Shown piece after piece: positions 19,810 to 31,065 of a stretch of DNA of 64,000 bases. Position 1 is the first letter of the stretch, and each line of letters begins with the position of its first letter. The translations under genes and the position numbers were made by a program. The stretch covers positions 1-64,000 of the forward strand of contig JAHDVF020000998.1 of assembly GCA_022606425.2 (NCBI GenBank), read 5' to 3'. The DNA comes from Lepidostoma basale. Lineage: Eukaryota; Arthropoda; Insecta; Trichoptera; Lepidostomatidae. The notes under the pieces are model-generated. The model saw only the letters and a program-made list of their open reading frames with translations, ran no database searches and was not told the DNA's origin.

Positions 19810-20445
19810 AGATGAGTTCGTGTATTTGGGTAGTATGTTTACAAAAGATGGGCGAGTGGAGAGAGATATTGAAAGGAGGGTTGGGGCAGGCAACAAAGTG
19901 AATGGTAAATTAAAGTTGACATCGCAAACAAAAACCTATCCAAAAAAGTTAAAATGGCAGTGCACAATGGTATTCTTGTACCGACCCTTATGTATGGAAG
20001 CGAAGCATGGAACTGGCAAAAGAATAATGAAAGTAGAATAAATGCAGTAGAAATGAGATCTCTTAGACGAATGTCTGAATACTCTGTGTATGATAGTGTC
20101 GAATGAAAATATAAGAAGTGAATGCGGTGCGAATGATGGTGTTATGAACAAAATAATGAAAGGAACATTACGATTTTTTGGACGCATGGAAAGAATGAAT
20201 AAAGAAAGAATGGTAAACAAATGTTAAGGTTGTAAATGGAACTCAAAATAGAGGGAGACTGAGGAAAACATGGCACAATCAAATAAATCAAAAATTAAAT
20301 GTCGGCAACGAGTCAGAGAAATCGATGTGCGTGCATGACACGATGTATGAATGTTGAGGAAGCGAGATAGCATGTCAGGAAAACAAAGTGTGGCGGTCCA
20401 TTATTTCCGCATACCCTTTTCGAGAGACAGTGTGATGGTTAATTA
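19810..20445 (+). mobile_element. RTE-alpha 3' end
   Basis: From DEFVYLGSMFTKDGRVERDI to the terminal GTGATGGTTAATTAGTTGG. Several frameshifts (for example near 19915 and 20095) break the coding sequence. Confidence 0.8.
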
Positions 20446-20569
20446 GTTGGAATAAATAAGTTTATAAATTTTTTTTTAAAAGAAAACTACGAATAAAAAA
20501 TTGTTAATATCTGTTTCGTTGATAAAATTAATGGTGCTTTGTAATTACTTAATAATTTGAAAAACAATA

Positions 20570-20815
20570 ATTAATACGAATGAAAACGTCAGTTTTCTAG
20601 AAGTTTTATTATATTTTATGGGAATGACAAGTTTCGCCCTTCTAAGGCATTATCAAATGTTGATATAATAAACATTTGATACTGCCTTAGAAGGGCGAAA
20701 CATGTCATTCCCATAAAATATAATAAAACTTCTAGAAAACTGACGTTTTCATTAGTATTAATTATTTAATATGGAGTTTTACATCATTGTTCAAGAAACA
20801 ATAAATAAAAATCAT
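20570..20815. repeat. MITE1, best-preserved copy
   Basis: Two nearly perfect inverted arms of about 90 bp meet at AATGTTGATATAATAAACATT (near 20665). The arms contain GTTTTCTAGAAGTTTTATTA and TTTTATGGGAATGACAAGTT. The outer right end continues with GGAGTTTTACATCATTGTTC then AAGAAACAAT, which recurs beside other copies and is probably the true terminus. No ORF. Confidence 0.9.
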
Positions 20816-21329
20816 ATATTATAAGAAAATATATAAAAAAACATTACTTTTAAAACGGTAACACCAACTAACAGAAAACCAAAATACAGAAAACACGAGC
20901 ACAATTTATTTGAGTGACGATTGAGTTGAATTGAAAATATTCAGAAACGACACCCAAACAATCTGACAGACATCAGAACAATGAAGATATGTAATCACAA
21001 GTATGTAACTGTTTTGTTACCATGTGTGATAACAATGTTATCACAGCCAATTGTTTTGCTAGGCCGAGCTTACTGTGTCAAATGAAATGATCAGTGGAGT
21101 TAATTGCTATTTAATCTGTAAAAGGAAATTTAAAAAGCCAACAAACAGATGGGACCGACTGAACCCCACTAGTTTCATATGCGCGTTCTCCGAACCCTTA
21201 ATTGGAAAAATAAAATATGATTTTTTCAAATTCAAAAAAAGGTATATATTTATACATAGGTGCACAAAATGAACAAAACCATTAAAACATGATTTTCACA
21301 TAAAAACATAATAATGAATATTTACTGCA
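20816..21329. other. Spacer
   Basis: AT-rich with no recognised element. The 65-residue ORF at 21075-21272 has no recognisable features. Confidence 0.35.
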
Positions 21330-21755
21330 AATCAGTGTGACTTCTGCTGTTGCCTTTCAGAGACCACTTCAGAAATGCACGGCTTTACCTTGGCAAGTGC
21401 CACTCTCTTATCATTTTCGCAATGAAATCTGTTCCCTTCGGAATAACAAATGCGGGGTAGATTTCCAAGTCTCACATTCGTACAGCAGTATGCTTTTAAC
21501 GCTACTTCTGAATATTTGGAGCTAAAGCTTTCTCGAAATGATACTGGAACGCCATACAGGGCGAAGCATTGCGAAAGCTCCCCTTGCCTTGTTGGGTCTG
21601 CTGGCTACATCTTCCTTCGTACCCCCGAGCCTGCTATCATACTACCGAGGTAGCAAAAGCTGGTCGTGGTCACAAGGGGGACACCGTGGAGCAAGATTGG
21701 GGTGGAGTCATTTGTGGACACTCGTAGGTCTACTGTCTTGGGCCATACTGCAGTA
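21330..21755 (-). pseudogene. Degraded RT C-terminal fragment of another non-LTR family
   Basis: On the minus strand, with stops and frameshifts: a SFCYLGSMIAGSGG-like segment, ARGAFAMLRPVWRSSI, then SSVKSILLYECETW. This is the post-catalytic RT region (YLGS...LLYxCETW) of a LINE distinct from alpha to epsilon. Plus-strand ORFs here are shadows. Confidence 0.65.
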
Positions 21756-22916
21756 CATGTCTAGCCACAAAGTGAGTGTTTCATTTGCAAATTTAAATAT
21801 CTCATAAATCAATGGATTATATATATAGATAAATATTAATTTAACCAAAGTCAAGAGATTGGTGTGACTATTGAAATCTGTTTGATTTATATAATTAATA
21901 CAGATAAGAAAAAAGATAACAATAATTTGATATGTGTATCTAAACACTAAAGTGGAGCATTGGTAAATATTTAAGAGTTAGTAAACTTAGATAAGGAAAA
22001 ATAAATCCCAGGCCATATGAAATAAATAACCAATACTTTAATTATTTAATGAAATGTGTAAAAGTACAATGAAATATCAAATTGCTTAATCCTTTAAACT
22101 CCCTTTATAAGTGTTGCTGAGTTAGTTTATATTGTCTCTAATAACTTTAATTTCTATATGCATATTATAATAAATATTGGATTCAGATTTATCCTATTGC
22201 TTCATTATATACTTATACATCAATTTAAATAATTATATTAGATAATAAATACTTATTGGGCAAAGAAATGTTACATGTTATATTGAAAATCGGAGATAAA
22301 TCACCAATACAGTCAAACACACTAAACAATACAATCAAATATAACAGTGTGTCGCATTGCCACATATTTAAGTGTAAAGAGAAAATTATAATATAAAAGT
22401 AGGCAAAAATCGGATGTTATCAAGAAAGAGTATGATAATATTTTGAATACAAATTCTTCGATTCTCTCCGAAAGTAATTCAAAATGCATTAATGTTTATT
22501 AATTTGTTCTGATTATTGTTGTTTGACAGTAGTGTAGAAAACAAAAGGAGAAAATTTTGGTATTGTTAATTGTGAAATTTATGTGTGTGAAAAAAAAGGT
22601 ATACATTGCCACCCGTGTCAAAGGCAACTCGGCCAAATAACATCAGCCCAGAAGTCTGCCAGCTGTACTGCATATATTTATAATGTTGATAAATACCATT
22701 ATGTTTAATGTATAGAAATATGTACAAATAAAAGAAATATTATTTACACTTTAGAGATAAAAGAAATAGGCAATTATTTCCAATGATTGTATAGATATCA
22801 AAAATGATGATAAATATTCTAGAGTAACTCAAGAAAAGAATGTTAAGACTATCAGATTATGAAATACAATAATTCATTGCATCATACCATTTGTTTTGGC
22901 TACTCAGAGTCATATT
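21756..22916. other. AT-rich spacer, about 1.2 kb
   Basis: No ORF of interest and no repeat I can assign. This is one of the longest stretches without transposon similarity. Confidence 0.4.
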
Positions 22917-23143
22917 AATTATTATTTTGTTAAATCGCTCTTTACATCATTACAGCGCGAGTCAAATTTATGTAAAGGGTATAGCTATCATATTGATGGG
23001 TAGCTAATCTTTCGCCACTTTATTGTCACGTGAATTCTACACCAGATCAAAGACAGTGTGATAATCACACTGCCATCGCCGGGAATCGAACCCGGAACCT
23101 TCGGTGTGGCAGTCAAAGCATTTACCACTCGGTCAGGAAGGTC
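22917..23143 (-). mobile_element. tRNA-derived SINE
   Basis: On the minus strand from 23143: GACCTTCCTGACCGAGTGG (A box) and GGGTTCGATTCCC (B box, complement at 23081-23093). A shared body of about 150 bp follows, ending in an AATAAT-rich tail. It matches the plus-strand copy at 60548. The body after the B box excludes a simple tRNA gene. Confidence 0.85.
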
Positions 23144-23152
23144 GTTAATAAT

Positions 23153-23855
23153 TAACTAACCATTATGCCATTTTGAAAATTTGGAGCAAGTAGATGAGTT
23201 CGTATATTTAGGTAGTATGTTTACAAGAGATGGGCGAGTGGAGAGGGATATTGAAAGAAGGGTTGGGGCAGGCAACAAAGTGAATGGTGCACTTAAAGTT
23301 GTCATCGCAAACAAAATTCTATCCAAAAAAGCCAGAATGGCAGTGCACAATGGTGTTCTTCTACCGACCCTTATGTATGAAAGCGAAGCATGGAACTGGC
23401 AAAAGAAGGATGAAAGTAGAATAAATGCAGTAGGAATGAGATCTCTTAGACGAATGTGTGGATACTCTGTGTATGATAGAGTGTCGAATGAAAATATAAG
23501 AAGTGAATGCGGTGCGAATGATGGTGTCATGAACAAAATAATGAAAGGATCATTAAGATGGTTTGGACATATGGAAAGGATGAATGAAGAAAGAATGGTA
23601 AAAAAATTATATGTTAATGATGTAAATGGAAGCAGAAATAGAGGAAGACCGAGGAAAACGTGGCACGATCAAATAAATCAAATATTGAATGTCGGCCATG
23701 TGAAGAGTCAGAGAAATCGACGCGCGTGCATGACACGATGTATGAATGTTGAAGAATCGAGAGAAATATGTCAGGAAAGAAAAGTGTGGCAGTCCATTCT
23801 TTCTGCCTACCCCTTCGGGGAGACGGCATGATGGTTAGTTAGTTAGTTAGTTTTT
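23153..23855 (+). mobile_element. RTE-alpha, best-preserved C-terminal copy
   Basis: A continuous frame from about 23170 to TGA at 23829-23831 encodes over 216 residues: VDEFVYLGSMFTRDGRVERD, MAVHNGVLLPTLMYESEAW, RSLRRMCGYSVYDRVSNENI, KTWHDQINQILNVGHV and WQSILSAYPFGETA. This is the C-terminal end of an RTE-type ORF2. The stop is followed at once by TGGTTAGTTAGTTAGTTAG, so there is essentially no 3' UTR. At 23153-23170 lies an inverted copy of the same 3' tip (TAACTAACCATTATGCCAT), and an opposite-strand gamma copy begins at 23862. Confidence 0.9.
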
Positions 23856-23861
23856 ATTATG

Positions 23862-24050
23862 CCATTTTTCCAGAGGGAAAAGCAGAGAGGATAGATCGAC
23901 ACACTGCTTAATTCCGATATACCTCTCGGGTTTTCTACACATTCATACATCGTAATACACACCCTCGTCGATTATTCTGACATCGAATGTCGTCACCTTT
24001 TAGTATTGATTAATTTGGTCATGCCATGTTTTTCTCGGCTGTCCTGGCTT
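23862..24050 (-). mobile_element. RTE-gamma 3' end
   Basis: ATTATGCCATTTTTCCAGAGG starts the reversed gamma 3' end. It meets the alpha copy at 23153 tail to tail and stops near 24050. Confidence 0.7.
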
Positions 24051-24069
24051 ATTTTTCGATTCAAACTTT

Positions 24070-24420
24070 CTTTAATTACTGCTTTTGAAATGTGGTGCCA
24101 CAGACGCATGATGGGGGTCTATTGGTCCGAACACATCCAAAACAGCGAGGTAATGAGAAGGGCCAAAGAAAGGAGTCAAATGCTCAAAAGGATTGCCCAG
24201 CAACGAGCAAACTGGATAGGTCCTAACATCAGGCACCCAGGCCTGCTTATTACTATCGCAGAGGGAATGGTCGAGGGCAGGAACTGCAGGCTGCCCATGG
24301 GACGCCTATTTGGACCAAGTTATTAGGGATATGGGCTGCGGCAGCTACACAGAGATGAAGAGACTGGCTGGAGACAGGACGGAGTGGAGGAAACAATAAT
24401 AAGCTTGTTACAGACCAATC
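24070..24420 (+). mobile_element. LINE C-terminal fragment (family also at 29500, minus)
   Basis: Reads ITAFEMWCHRRMMGVYWSEH, then IQNSEVMRRAKERSQMLKRI and QQRANWIGPNIRHPGLL. A later frameshift near 24300 precedes the end. Confidence 0.7.
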
Positions 24421-24439
24421 CTCAGGATTCTAACTATGA

Positions 24440-25140
24440 AGAAGAATGTCTTGAATATAATTTTTTAATCATTCTTTCCTCATCCCTTCTATCTAAGTGA
24501 ATCTTAATTTTACTTAGAATGCAATCATCTGTCTTACATTCCTTCCTTATTTTGTCACTTGGTATTCTATCATACATCATTTTCTCGCACATTATTCTTA
24601 GTGTACTCATTTCTAGGGCAATTATCCTATTTCTTAATTCTTCTGCCAGAGCCAAGTTTAACTTCCATACATAAGAGTCGGCACTAGAGATCCATTCTTC
24701 TTCTTCATCTTTTTTTTGTCCTGTCACACCTCTGTGGTGCATAGGGCCTCAAGGAACCTTCTCTACCCGACTCTATCGCATGCCTGATGCCTAACATCAT
24801 CCCAAGTGAGGCCTGCTGCCTTAACCTCGTCCTGCAGGGTTCTTCTCCAGGTGGATCTAGGTCTGCCTCGCTTTCTCTTTCCCCACATAGGGGACCAGTC
24901 TAGTGCGCCCTGAGCGATGCAGGCTGGGTTCCGTCTCAGAGTGTGTCCGATCCAATGCCATTTGCATCTAGCGACTTGTTCTCTAATTGGCTTTACTAGA
25001 GCTCCATTATGTACTGCTATATTTGTTTCAATGGATATATTTCTAATGGCAGAGGTTACTTTGAGTGCACTATTAATTTTGTTCTTAGCACCAACCCTGC
25101 TTTTGATTTATTTCCCAATTTTTCCATCTCTTGTAAACAT
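24440..25140 (-). mobile_element. RTE-gamma, split by a second LINE
   Basis: Gamma C-terminal coding at 24440-24690 (RMCEKMMYDRIPSDKIRKEC) resumes at about 25001-25140 after the insertion. The two halves join at the usual point between MYGS and the VPxLVHNG region. Confidence 0.75.
24690..24994 (-). mobile_element. LINE 3' end inserted in RTE-gamma
   Basis: An insertion of about 305 bp. The reversed GAAGAAGAAG-type tail lies near 24700, with a Gly/Arg/Trp-rich coding end beyond it. The flanking 7-bp direct repeats ACTAGAG are at 24683-24689 and 24995-25001. The insertion is younger than the gamma copy. Confidence 0.75.
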
Positions 25141-26370
25141 GGTTGAACGAGCATGTCATATTAATAAATATTTGAATTACATGTTATTATGGTATCTAGC
25201 AATATTATTAATGCATGTCATTACTGGACTTAATGTTTTGAAAAAAGGTGTGTTTTTTTTTTTTTTTACTTATTTTTACAAATTTGAACCTTATGACAAT
25301 TTATATAATACAAATATACTAAATCAATAAATTAAGTATAATAAAATCTTTACAATACTTTGATAATTACATTTTTAGGCTTATTCACTAATTAGTAAAT
25401 TTAATTGAGAATTTAATAAAGGTAGGTAGAAAATAAATAATTAATTATCATTTTTTTAAACATAAAGATGACAGTTTTATTACGTCACATCAATGGGTAA
25501 ATACTATATATTATCACATTGAAATAAATTATAAATACGATGATTCACAATATAAAGACAAAGCAGCATATAACATGCAATTTAATAGATAATTATTAAG
25601 GTAATCATATAAATATAACAATTAAATTGACTCTTAATTAATATTTACGTGATGATATTGCACGCGAACATACATTGTACTAATAATAACAATAAACAAA
25701 GTATACAAAATTCAGTACACATACATATTTTTATAATAATTGATTCGTGTAACTTACTTGCCGGTGGCTGCAAAGGCAATGGATTTATAGATAATAATTT
25801 GATTCGATATCAAAATAATCAGCACACTGGTTCGTTACCATATGATTAATCTAACTTTAATTGCGAACAGTATCTCAATAATATTGTAAACTTATGTACA
25901 GTCCGTAAGAATAATGTTTAATGTAAATTTAGGTTAACGTCACAAAAATAACATTGCGATGACAATTCATTTCAAAATTATCGCAATTACAGCGTTCTGT
26001 TTTATCATTATTTATAAGTGCTAGATAAATTTATGTTATTTTCAACAGAATAATTGAAAATATCTGTAAATTCGAATAAAAAACTCACTTTTAAATTTAA
26101 TTAAATGCCACGTTGGAAGTTATATCAAAACCTGTAAGAACTAAGTAATCAAGTGAAAATATTGAAAATTGAATTCGGTTTAGAATCAAAATTATTTTTA
26201 GCGCCATCTTCAAATTCACACGATTACTATTTATCCTTGGATGTGCAGATTTTGTCTGTAAGCTTTGAAATTTTAACAAAAGGTGACAAAATCATTCCAA
26301 ATTTTGTTGTAATGAAAGTTTTCTTGTTAACTTGGAATTAATTAACTGAAATTGTTTCTTTTTTTGTAAG
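25141..26370. other. AT-rich stretch without transposon similarity
   Basis: No gene is recognised. There is a T-run near 25250-25265. The lack of LINE debris between 25.2 and 27.1 kb is unusual for this window and may mark a constrained 5' region. Confidence 0.4.
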
Positions 26371-26403
26371 ATGAGTGGTGTAGCAGATTCGAGGAAGTCT
26401 ATG
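26371..26403 (+). CDS. Possible first coding exon (MSGVADSRKSM)
   Basis: GTAAG precedes ATG at 26371. Eleven codons (MSGVADSRKSM) run into a strong GTGAGT donor at 26404, phase 0. The exon is short and no following exon can be identified, so this is a guess from start context and donor only. Confidence 0.2.
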
Positions 26404-27274
26404 GTGAGTTTTTTCTTTTTGAAACAAGTCCTGGGTCCTATTATTTTGTTACTCCAGGAATGAAAAGTCACTATAAAATATCGAAAGTAGTTAAACGTGT
26501 TCAAACTTCCACTGCTTTTTGACGTTTAATTTTATGGTCTAATTATTAACGAATCGCTTGGTAGTTAATAAATTAAAACATATTTTGACGTATTAGCCAA
26601 GTTGTGGTTACACATTATAAATATATTTTGAAAGCCCGTGTTGTTTCAATCACTGATTAATTATTTTACAACCGACCGGTTTTCATTCTATAATAGCTAC
26701 ATTTTCACGAGAGAGTGTACCGACGTAATGTCGTTATAATAAAAGTATGTTTAAATTATATTTACTTAATAAATATGAATCAAAACATTATTTGTATCAT
26801 TTTAAGAGTTTAATTATCTTGCCATGTTTTGAAAGTATCCACGATACATTCAACATCAAGAACATTGTTGTATGGCTGTCTTTTGTGACCGAGGAAGACT
26901 TATTCACAGATGTGCGTCCTCATATAGCTGAAGAGTCAAATCATGGACCCACAAACTCTGGGCATATGGAACAAGGGAAGACGTTGGCAGTGAACCACCG
27001 CTGTCTCCCGATGCTTTCTCCTATCTGCGACATCGTCAGTATTTAAAGAGTAAAAACCATAGACGTAAATCGATATAAATTAGCATTATAGCATCAATGA
27101 CTGATATTTGTCATAATATAGGGTTTTTTCCATTCACTTTTCTTCCATAAAGTGGGTAGTGTTCTAGGGGAGAGGACGCTTGGCTCCTGATCAGGGAGAC
27201 TTGGGTTCAAGCCTGGACACGACCCAATTCCTTTTTCATAATAATGAGATATTTTTTGCTCATATCGGAGATTG
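26404..27274. other. Mostly unique stretch, possible short exon at about 26890-27046
   Basis: The frame ending at 27046 includes EEDLFTDVRPHIAEESNHGP and MEQGKTLAVNHRCLPMLSP, which looks coding-like in composition. It matches no family I can name, and its phase does not fit the 26403 donor. A B-box-like GGGTTCAAGCC lies near 27211. Confidence 0.3.
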
Positions 27275-28130
27275 TATGATTCTTCTTTTTCTTCTTCTTC
27301 TTCCTTATTGTAGGCCTATGTGGTCTGTTCTCCATAAGTGTGTTGTGTGTAGCTCCTCCTGTGAGGTAGATTTCCAGCTGTCCTTCCATCTTTTAGGAGG
27401 TCTTCAACGAGGACGAGTCCCATGAGGCTGATTATGCAATGCTATATAGGGGAGTCTGGTGGTGTCCATTCTTTCAACATGACCGTACCAGTCCTTTTTT
27501 CGCTGTCTGCTCCATCTTATAATATCCTCAACCTCACATACTCGTATCTCTCTTATTCTGGTGTTCCTCACGCGATATCTCAGTGTCTTGCCTGCTATCG
27601 TCCTCAGTGTCTTCATTTCGGAAGTCCTCAAAACTTGATTGGTCCGTACTGTCTCTGCCCTTGATCCCACGCCATATGTTATTATTGGTATTACGCATGC
27701 TTTATAGATTCTCATCTTACTCTTAATGGCCATGTCTTTGTTTTTCCATATTGTGGATTTAGAGCCCCAGAGATTGCAGCTGCCTTGTTTACTTGGGCTT
27801 GCAGATCAGCTCCCCCTCCCAGGTCTATGCCTACATACTTGAAGGTCCTGACCTGTTCTTTGGGTTGATTTTCTATAACCAGGTTATATGTTTTGGGTGT
27901 TTTGGAAAAGGTCATACATTTTCTTTTTTCGATAGAGATCGTCATGTTGTATTTCTTATAGGCGTTATGTAGTCTGTCTAGCATTTTTCGTAGGTCATTA
28001 TTGTTTTCAGCTATGATTATAGCAACGTCTGCATAACAGACCACATTGACAATTTGCTCTTCCATCCTATATCCCAGTTGTAGCGATTGGGTCTCCTCTA
28101 TAAGTTTTTCCATTATCAGATTGACCAAAA
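27275..28130 (-). mobile_element. RTE-delta relative, RT palm to 3' tail
   Basis: A GAAGAAGAAG tail near 27285-27300 precedes, on the minus strand, a longer than usual copy. Frame 28128-27712 covers the RT catalytic region, where the YADD box reads YADV (VNVVCYADVAIIIAENN), so it is inactive. It continues through EQVRTFKYVGIDLGGGADLQ. After a frameshift, frame 27733-27404 covers MKTLRTIAGKTLRYRVRN and DWYGHVERMDTTRLPYIAL. Confidence 0.8.
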
Positions 28131-28289
28131 AAGGGCTAAAAATTGTATAAATAATTCTATTATATTTCGTTGGAGCATTCGTTATCTTAAAAATAAACTG
28201 TTATAACTATGTTTTTATCAGCGTCCACATTGAATGTTTAATGTTTAAAATTAATGATGGCTGTCTTTGATAATATCTACGCTATTTAA

Positions 28290-28490
28290 ATATAACTTGT
28301 CCTCTCTGGCTCTACGGTCCTGGGTGGACCATCAGCCGCCTCCAAAAAGTTTCTCCAGCCGACCCTATCCTGAGCTCTGGATTTCTACTCCTCAGGTCTG
28401 ACTCCCAACATTTGCAGGTCTTTTATAACATCGTTCAGCCAACGAAGCCTTGGTCCTCCTACGCTTCAAAATGTCAACTGTGCGGGTGTT
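28290..28490 (-). mobile_element. LINE 3' end, short
   Basis: The segment around CTGGGTGGACCATCAGCCGC to CGTTCAGCCAACGAAGCCTTG resembles the reversed end of a LINE coding region. No frame is intact. Confidence 0.4.
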
Positions 28491-28729
28491 GACAGCTCCT
28501 CCATACTGCACACACATATAACTTCTCACATAAATATAATAGAACAAATTAATTTTGATTTATAAAAAATCTGTGCATGAATTTTGTTATTTTATAATAT
28601 AATGAATTTGGTCACAATAATGAAATCAAATCAGTTAATTTCTCAAATATATTACAAACAAAAATTAAAGCTTCAGGCGTCTACTGAGAACATATAAAAT
28701 ATTTTATAATATATTATTATAATATCAGG

Positions 28730-29110
28730 AATGCATGAGAGATGGTTCGACTTTAGGAATACAAAATAATCTCTAAAATCATGGGTATTTGTCTTTCAGA
28801 ACGTACTTTCACTAATATGAAAGATGTCGATCTCCGAAGCGATCATGTTCTCTCATTGCTCTCCCCACCGGCATCACCAGAGGCAGGTTGGTTCTGCATG
28901 TTGGGAGATAAAACAGTCTGTGCTGACGCTGTCGAAGATAACCATCCGTAACATAAAGATGGATACCCTCCAAGATGACGGAATTCCCAACGAATCCCCT
29001 GATATGTCTGAAGAAATGGGTAAGTGTGAATCCATCCCTCTTTATCTGTAGAATATTTGTCCTCAGCATGCCCAAGAGGAATGCGGTGGGATAAAGCCCC
29101 GGATAGCTAC
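28730..29110 (-). mobile_element. J-family LINE 3' part
   Basis: Minus-strand frame 29123-28812 reads LYPTAFLLGMLRTNILQIKR, FFRHIRGFVGNSVILEGIH, RQRQHRLFYLPTCRTNLPL. This is the C-terminal end of a Jockey/CR1-like ORF2. It faces the plus-strand copy at 29165 head to head. Confidence 0.75.
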
Positions 29111-29164
29111 AAAACTCCCTCATGTAGAGATGTTATGTCATGTTTTCTCGGTCTTCCTCGACTT
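29111..29164 (-). repeat. RTE-beta sliver between two J copies
   Basis: TCATGTTTTCTCGGTCTTCC to about 29180 matches the reversed KTWHD/RSRGRPR coding segment of beta. It lies between the two oppositely oriented J copies. Confidence 0.5.
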
Positions 29165-30035
29165 CGTACTCCATTCACAATGGGTCCACATTTACCCATT
29201 TCTTCAGACTTTAAGGGGGTTCTTTGAGAATTCCGTCATCTTGGAGGGTATCCATCTGTATGTTCCGGATGGTTATCTTCGACAGCGTCAGAACAGACTG
29301 TTTTATCTCCCAACACGCGGAACCAACCTGCCTCTGATGATGCCGGCGGGGAGAGCAATCAAACTGCTGAACATGATCGCTTCGGAGATCGACGTCTTTC
29401 ATATTCTTGAAAGTACGTTCAGAAGATAAATACTCTTGACTTTGGAGAGTATCTTGTATTCCTAAAGTTGAACCATCTCTCATGCGTTCCTGGTTATAGT
29501 TAGAAAGTTTCAATCCTGGGATTGGTTTGCAGCAATTTCTTCTATTATTCTCTTCCATTCTTCCCTGTCTTGTGCGGCCCTTTTGAAATCTGCATATGAT
29601 GAGCAGCGCACGTCCACCAACAGATCCTCCAGGTACTCTCGGCGTGGGCGTCCCCTAGAGTTTGTCCCCTCGGTCATACCATCCATTATGGCATGCAAGA
29701 GACCTTCTTGACATATTACACGGCCGATCCATCTTGCACGCCTTTCGGACAAGGTCCTGAGCAGGTGGCTTCCTCCTTCGATTTCTTGAAGAACTTTCTC
29801 ATTCGTGATGTGGTCTCTCCAGGAAATTTCTAATAGTCTTCTATAGGACCACATCTCAAAAGCCTCTAGTCTCCGCTTATCTCTTTCGGATAGGCACCAT
29901 GTCTCGCAGCCGTACTTAGCATATATTATATATTAGGCCGCATATATTATATATTAGGTATATTTTACCTGTTCTGAACTAAACTAAACTATAATTGTTG
30001 TTTGTAATATCTTTTGAGAAAATAAACTGATTTGA
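29165..30035 (+). mobile_element. J-family LINE 3' end, interrupted
   Basis: Coding end at 29190-29429 (VILEGIHLYVPDGYLRQRQN then MIASEIDVFH), and 3' UTR to about 29500. After the insert at 29500-29935, the 3' UTR resumes at about 29940 and ends AATAAACTGATTTGATTTGG near 30035. Confidence 0.75.
29500..29935 (-). mobile_element. LINE C-terminal copy inserted in the J element
   Basis: Minus-strand frame 29854-29510: MWSYRRLLEISWRDHITNEK, SERRARWIGRVICQEGLLHA, SRGRPRREYLEDLLVDV, REEWKRIIEEIAANQSQD. An intact C-terminal end of the family also seen at 24070, and therefore a comparatively young copy. Confidence 0.8.
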
Positions 30036-30384
30036 TTTGGCAATAAAACTCTACATAATAAAATATTTGATTGCGTTCTGAGATAGACGAGAAAAAAGAA
30101 AGAAACATTCATGAAAACTCATCTCATAAGCAATTTGCTCGCTCGGGATTAATTGTTCCTTTGTCTCAGGCAAATAGCAAAACGTGGTATCTTCATTCGC
30201 CGTATAATAGGTGTGCAATTACCCTCTGGTAATATTAATAACATTATACTCAACGGTTTGTGCCGGTCACGTATTCAAATCCGTGTTCTTGTGTTGAGGA
30301 AAAATTAATTCGAAATGAATCACGTTAATAATACATCTTTCAAAATGGTGGATTTGAATGTCACATGTTTAAAATGTTATTTTT
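30036..30384. other. Spacer
   Basis: No gene or assignable repeat is visible. Confidence 0.35.
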
Positions 30385-31065
30385 CTTCTTCAGCCTATTC
30401 TCGTCCACTCCTGGACAAAGGCCTACTCCATTCGCTTCCACGCCACTCTGTCTTATGCAGACTGCATCCAGTTATTCTGACATGTCTGTTCAGGTCATCC
30501 TTTCGCCGTAGTTGCGGTCGCCCTGCACTTCTCTTTGCCGTCCATGGTCTCCAAGTCAGCAGTTTTTGGAGACCATGGACGGTCCATTTTTTGTCCCAGC
30601 TTCTGGCTACGTGACTTGCCCTTTTCCGCTTTAGAGTCGCTACTAGGTGGACAGTGTCACTCAAAATACTAATAGCTCTGTGGTTTCCACATTCCATACG
30701 TGACCATTTTCCTTTATACAGAGGCATGATTACTGCTCTCCTCCAGTTGAGCGGCGTATATCCCTTCTCCAAGCACTGGTTAACGAGTTTACATATAGGT
30801 ACATACAGAAACCACTTCGCTACCGCTTTTAATAAATTCTATAGCGATACAGTCGTACCCAACAGCTTTTCCACTTTTCATTGCTTTCATGGATCTTTCC
30901 ATTTCATTTGTACTTATTTGATCATTATTATTATTTATAGGTTTCGCACTCACACTAACTACATTGGACTAATACTTTCGGCCACATTTGTATCACCACC
31001 ATACATTTCCTTAAAATACTCCGTTCATCTTTCTTATATGATCTTACTCTCCGTTAACATTCTGT
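30385..31065 (-). mobile_element. RTE-epsilon with internal deletion
   Basis: On the minus strand the RT front part (MKSGKAVGYDCIAI, LEKGYTPLNWRRAVIMPLYK, ECGNHRAISILS) jumps directly to the distal coding end (LVATLKRKRASHVARSWDKK). The catalytic and thumb regions are therefore deleted. The tail CTTCTTC lies at about 30383. Confidence 0.75.

Noticed and set aside
23829..23852. (TTAG)n tracts as telomeric repeats
   Set aside because: The unit is GTTA, not the insect TTAGG. The tracts always follow the stop codon of an RTE-alpha or gamma copy.
27168..27230. B-box-like GGGTTCAAGCC as a second tRNA or SINE
   Set aside because: No convincing A box at the right spacing and no second copy in the window.
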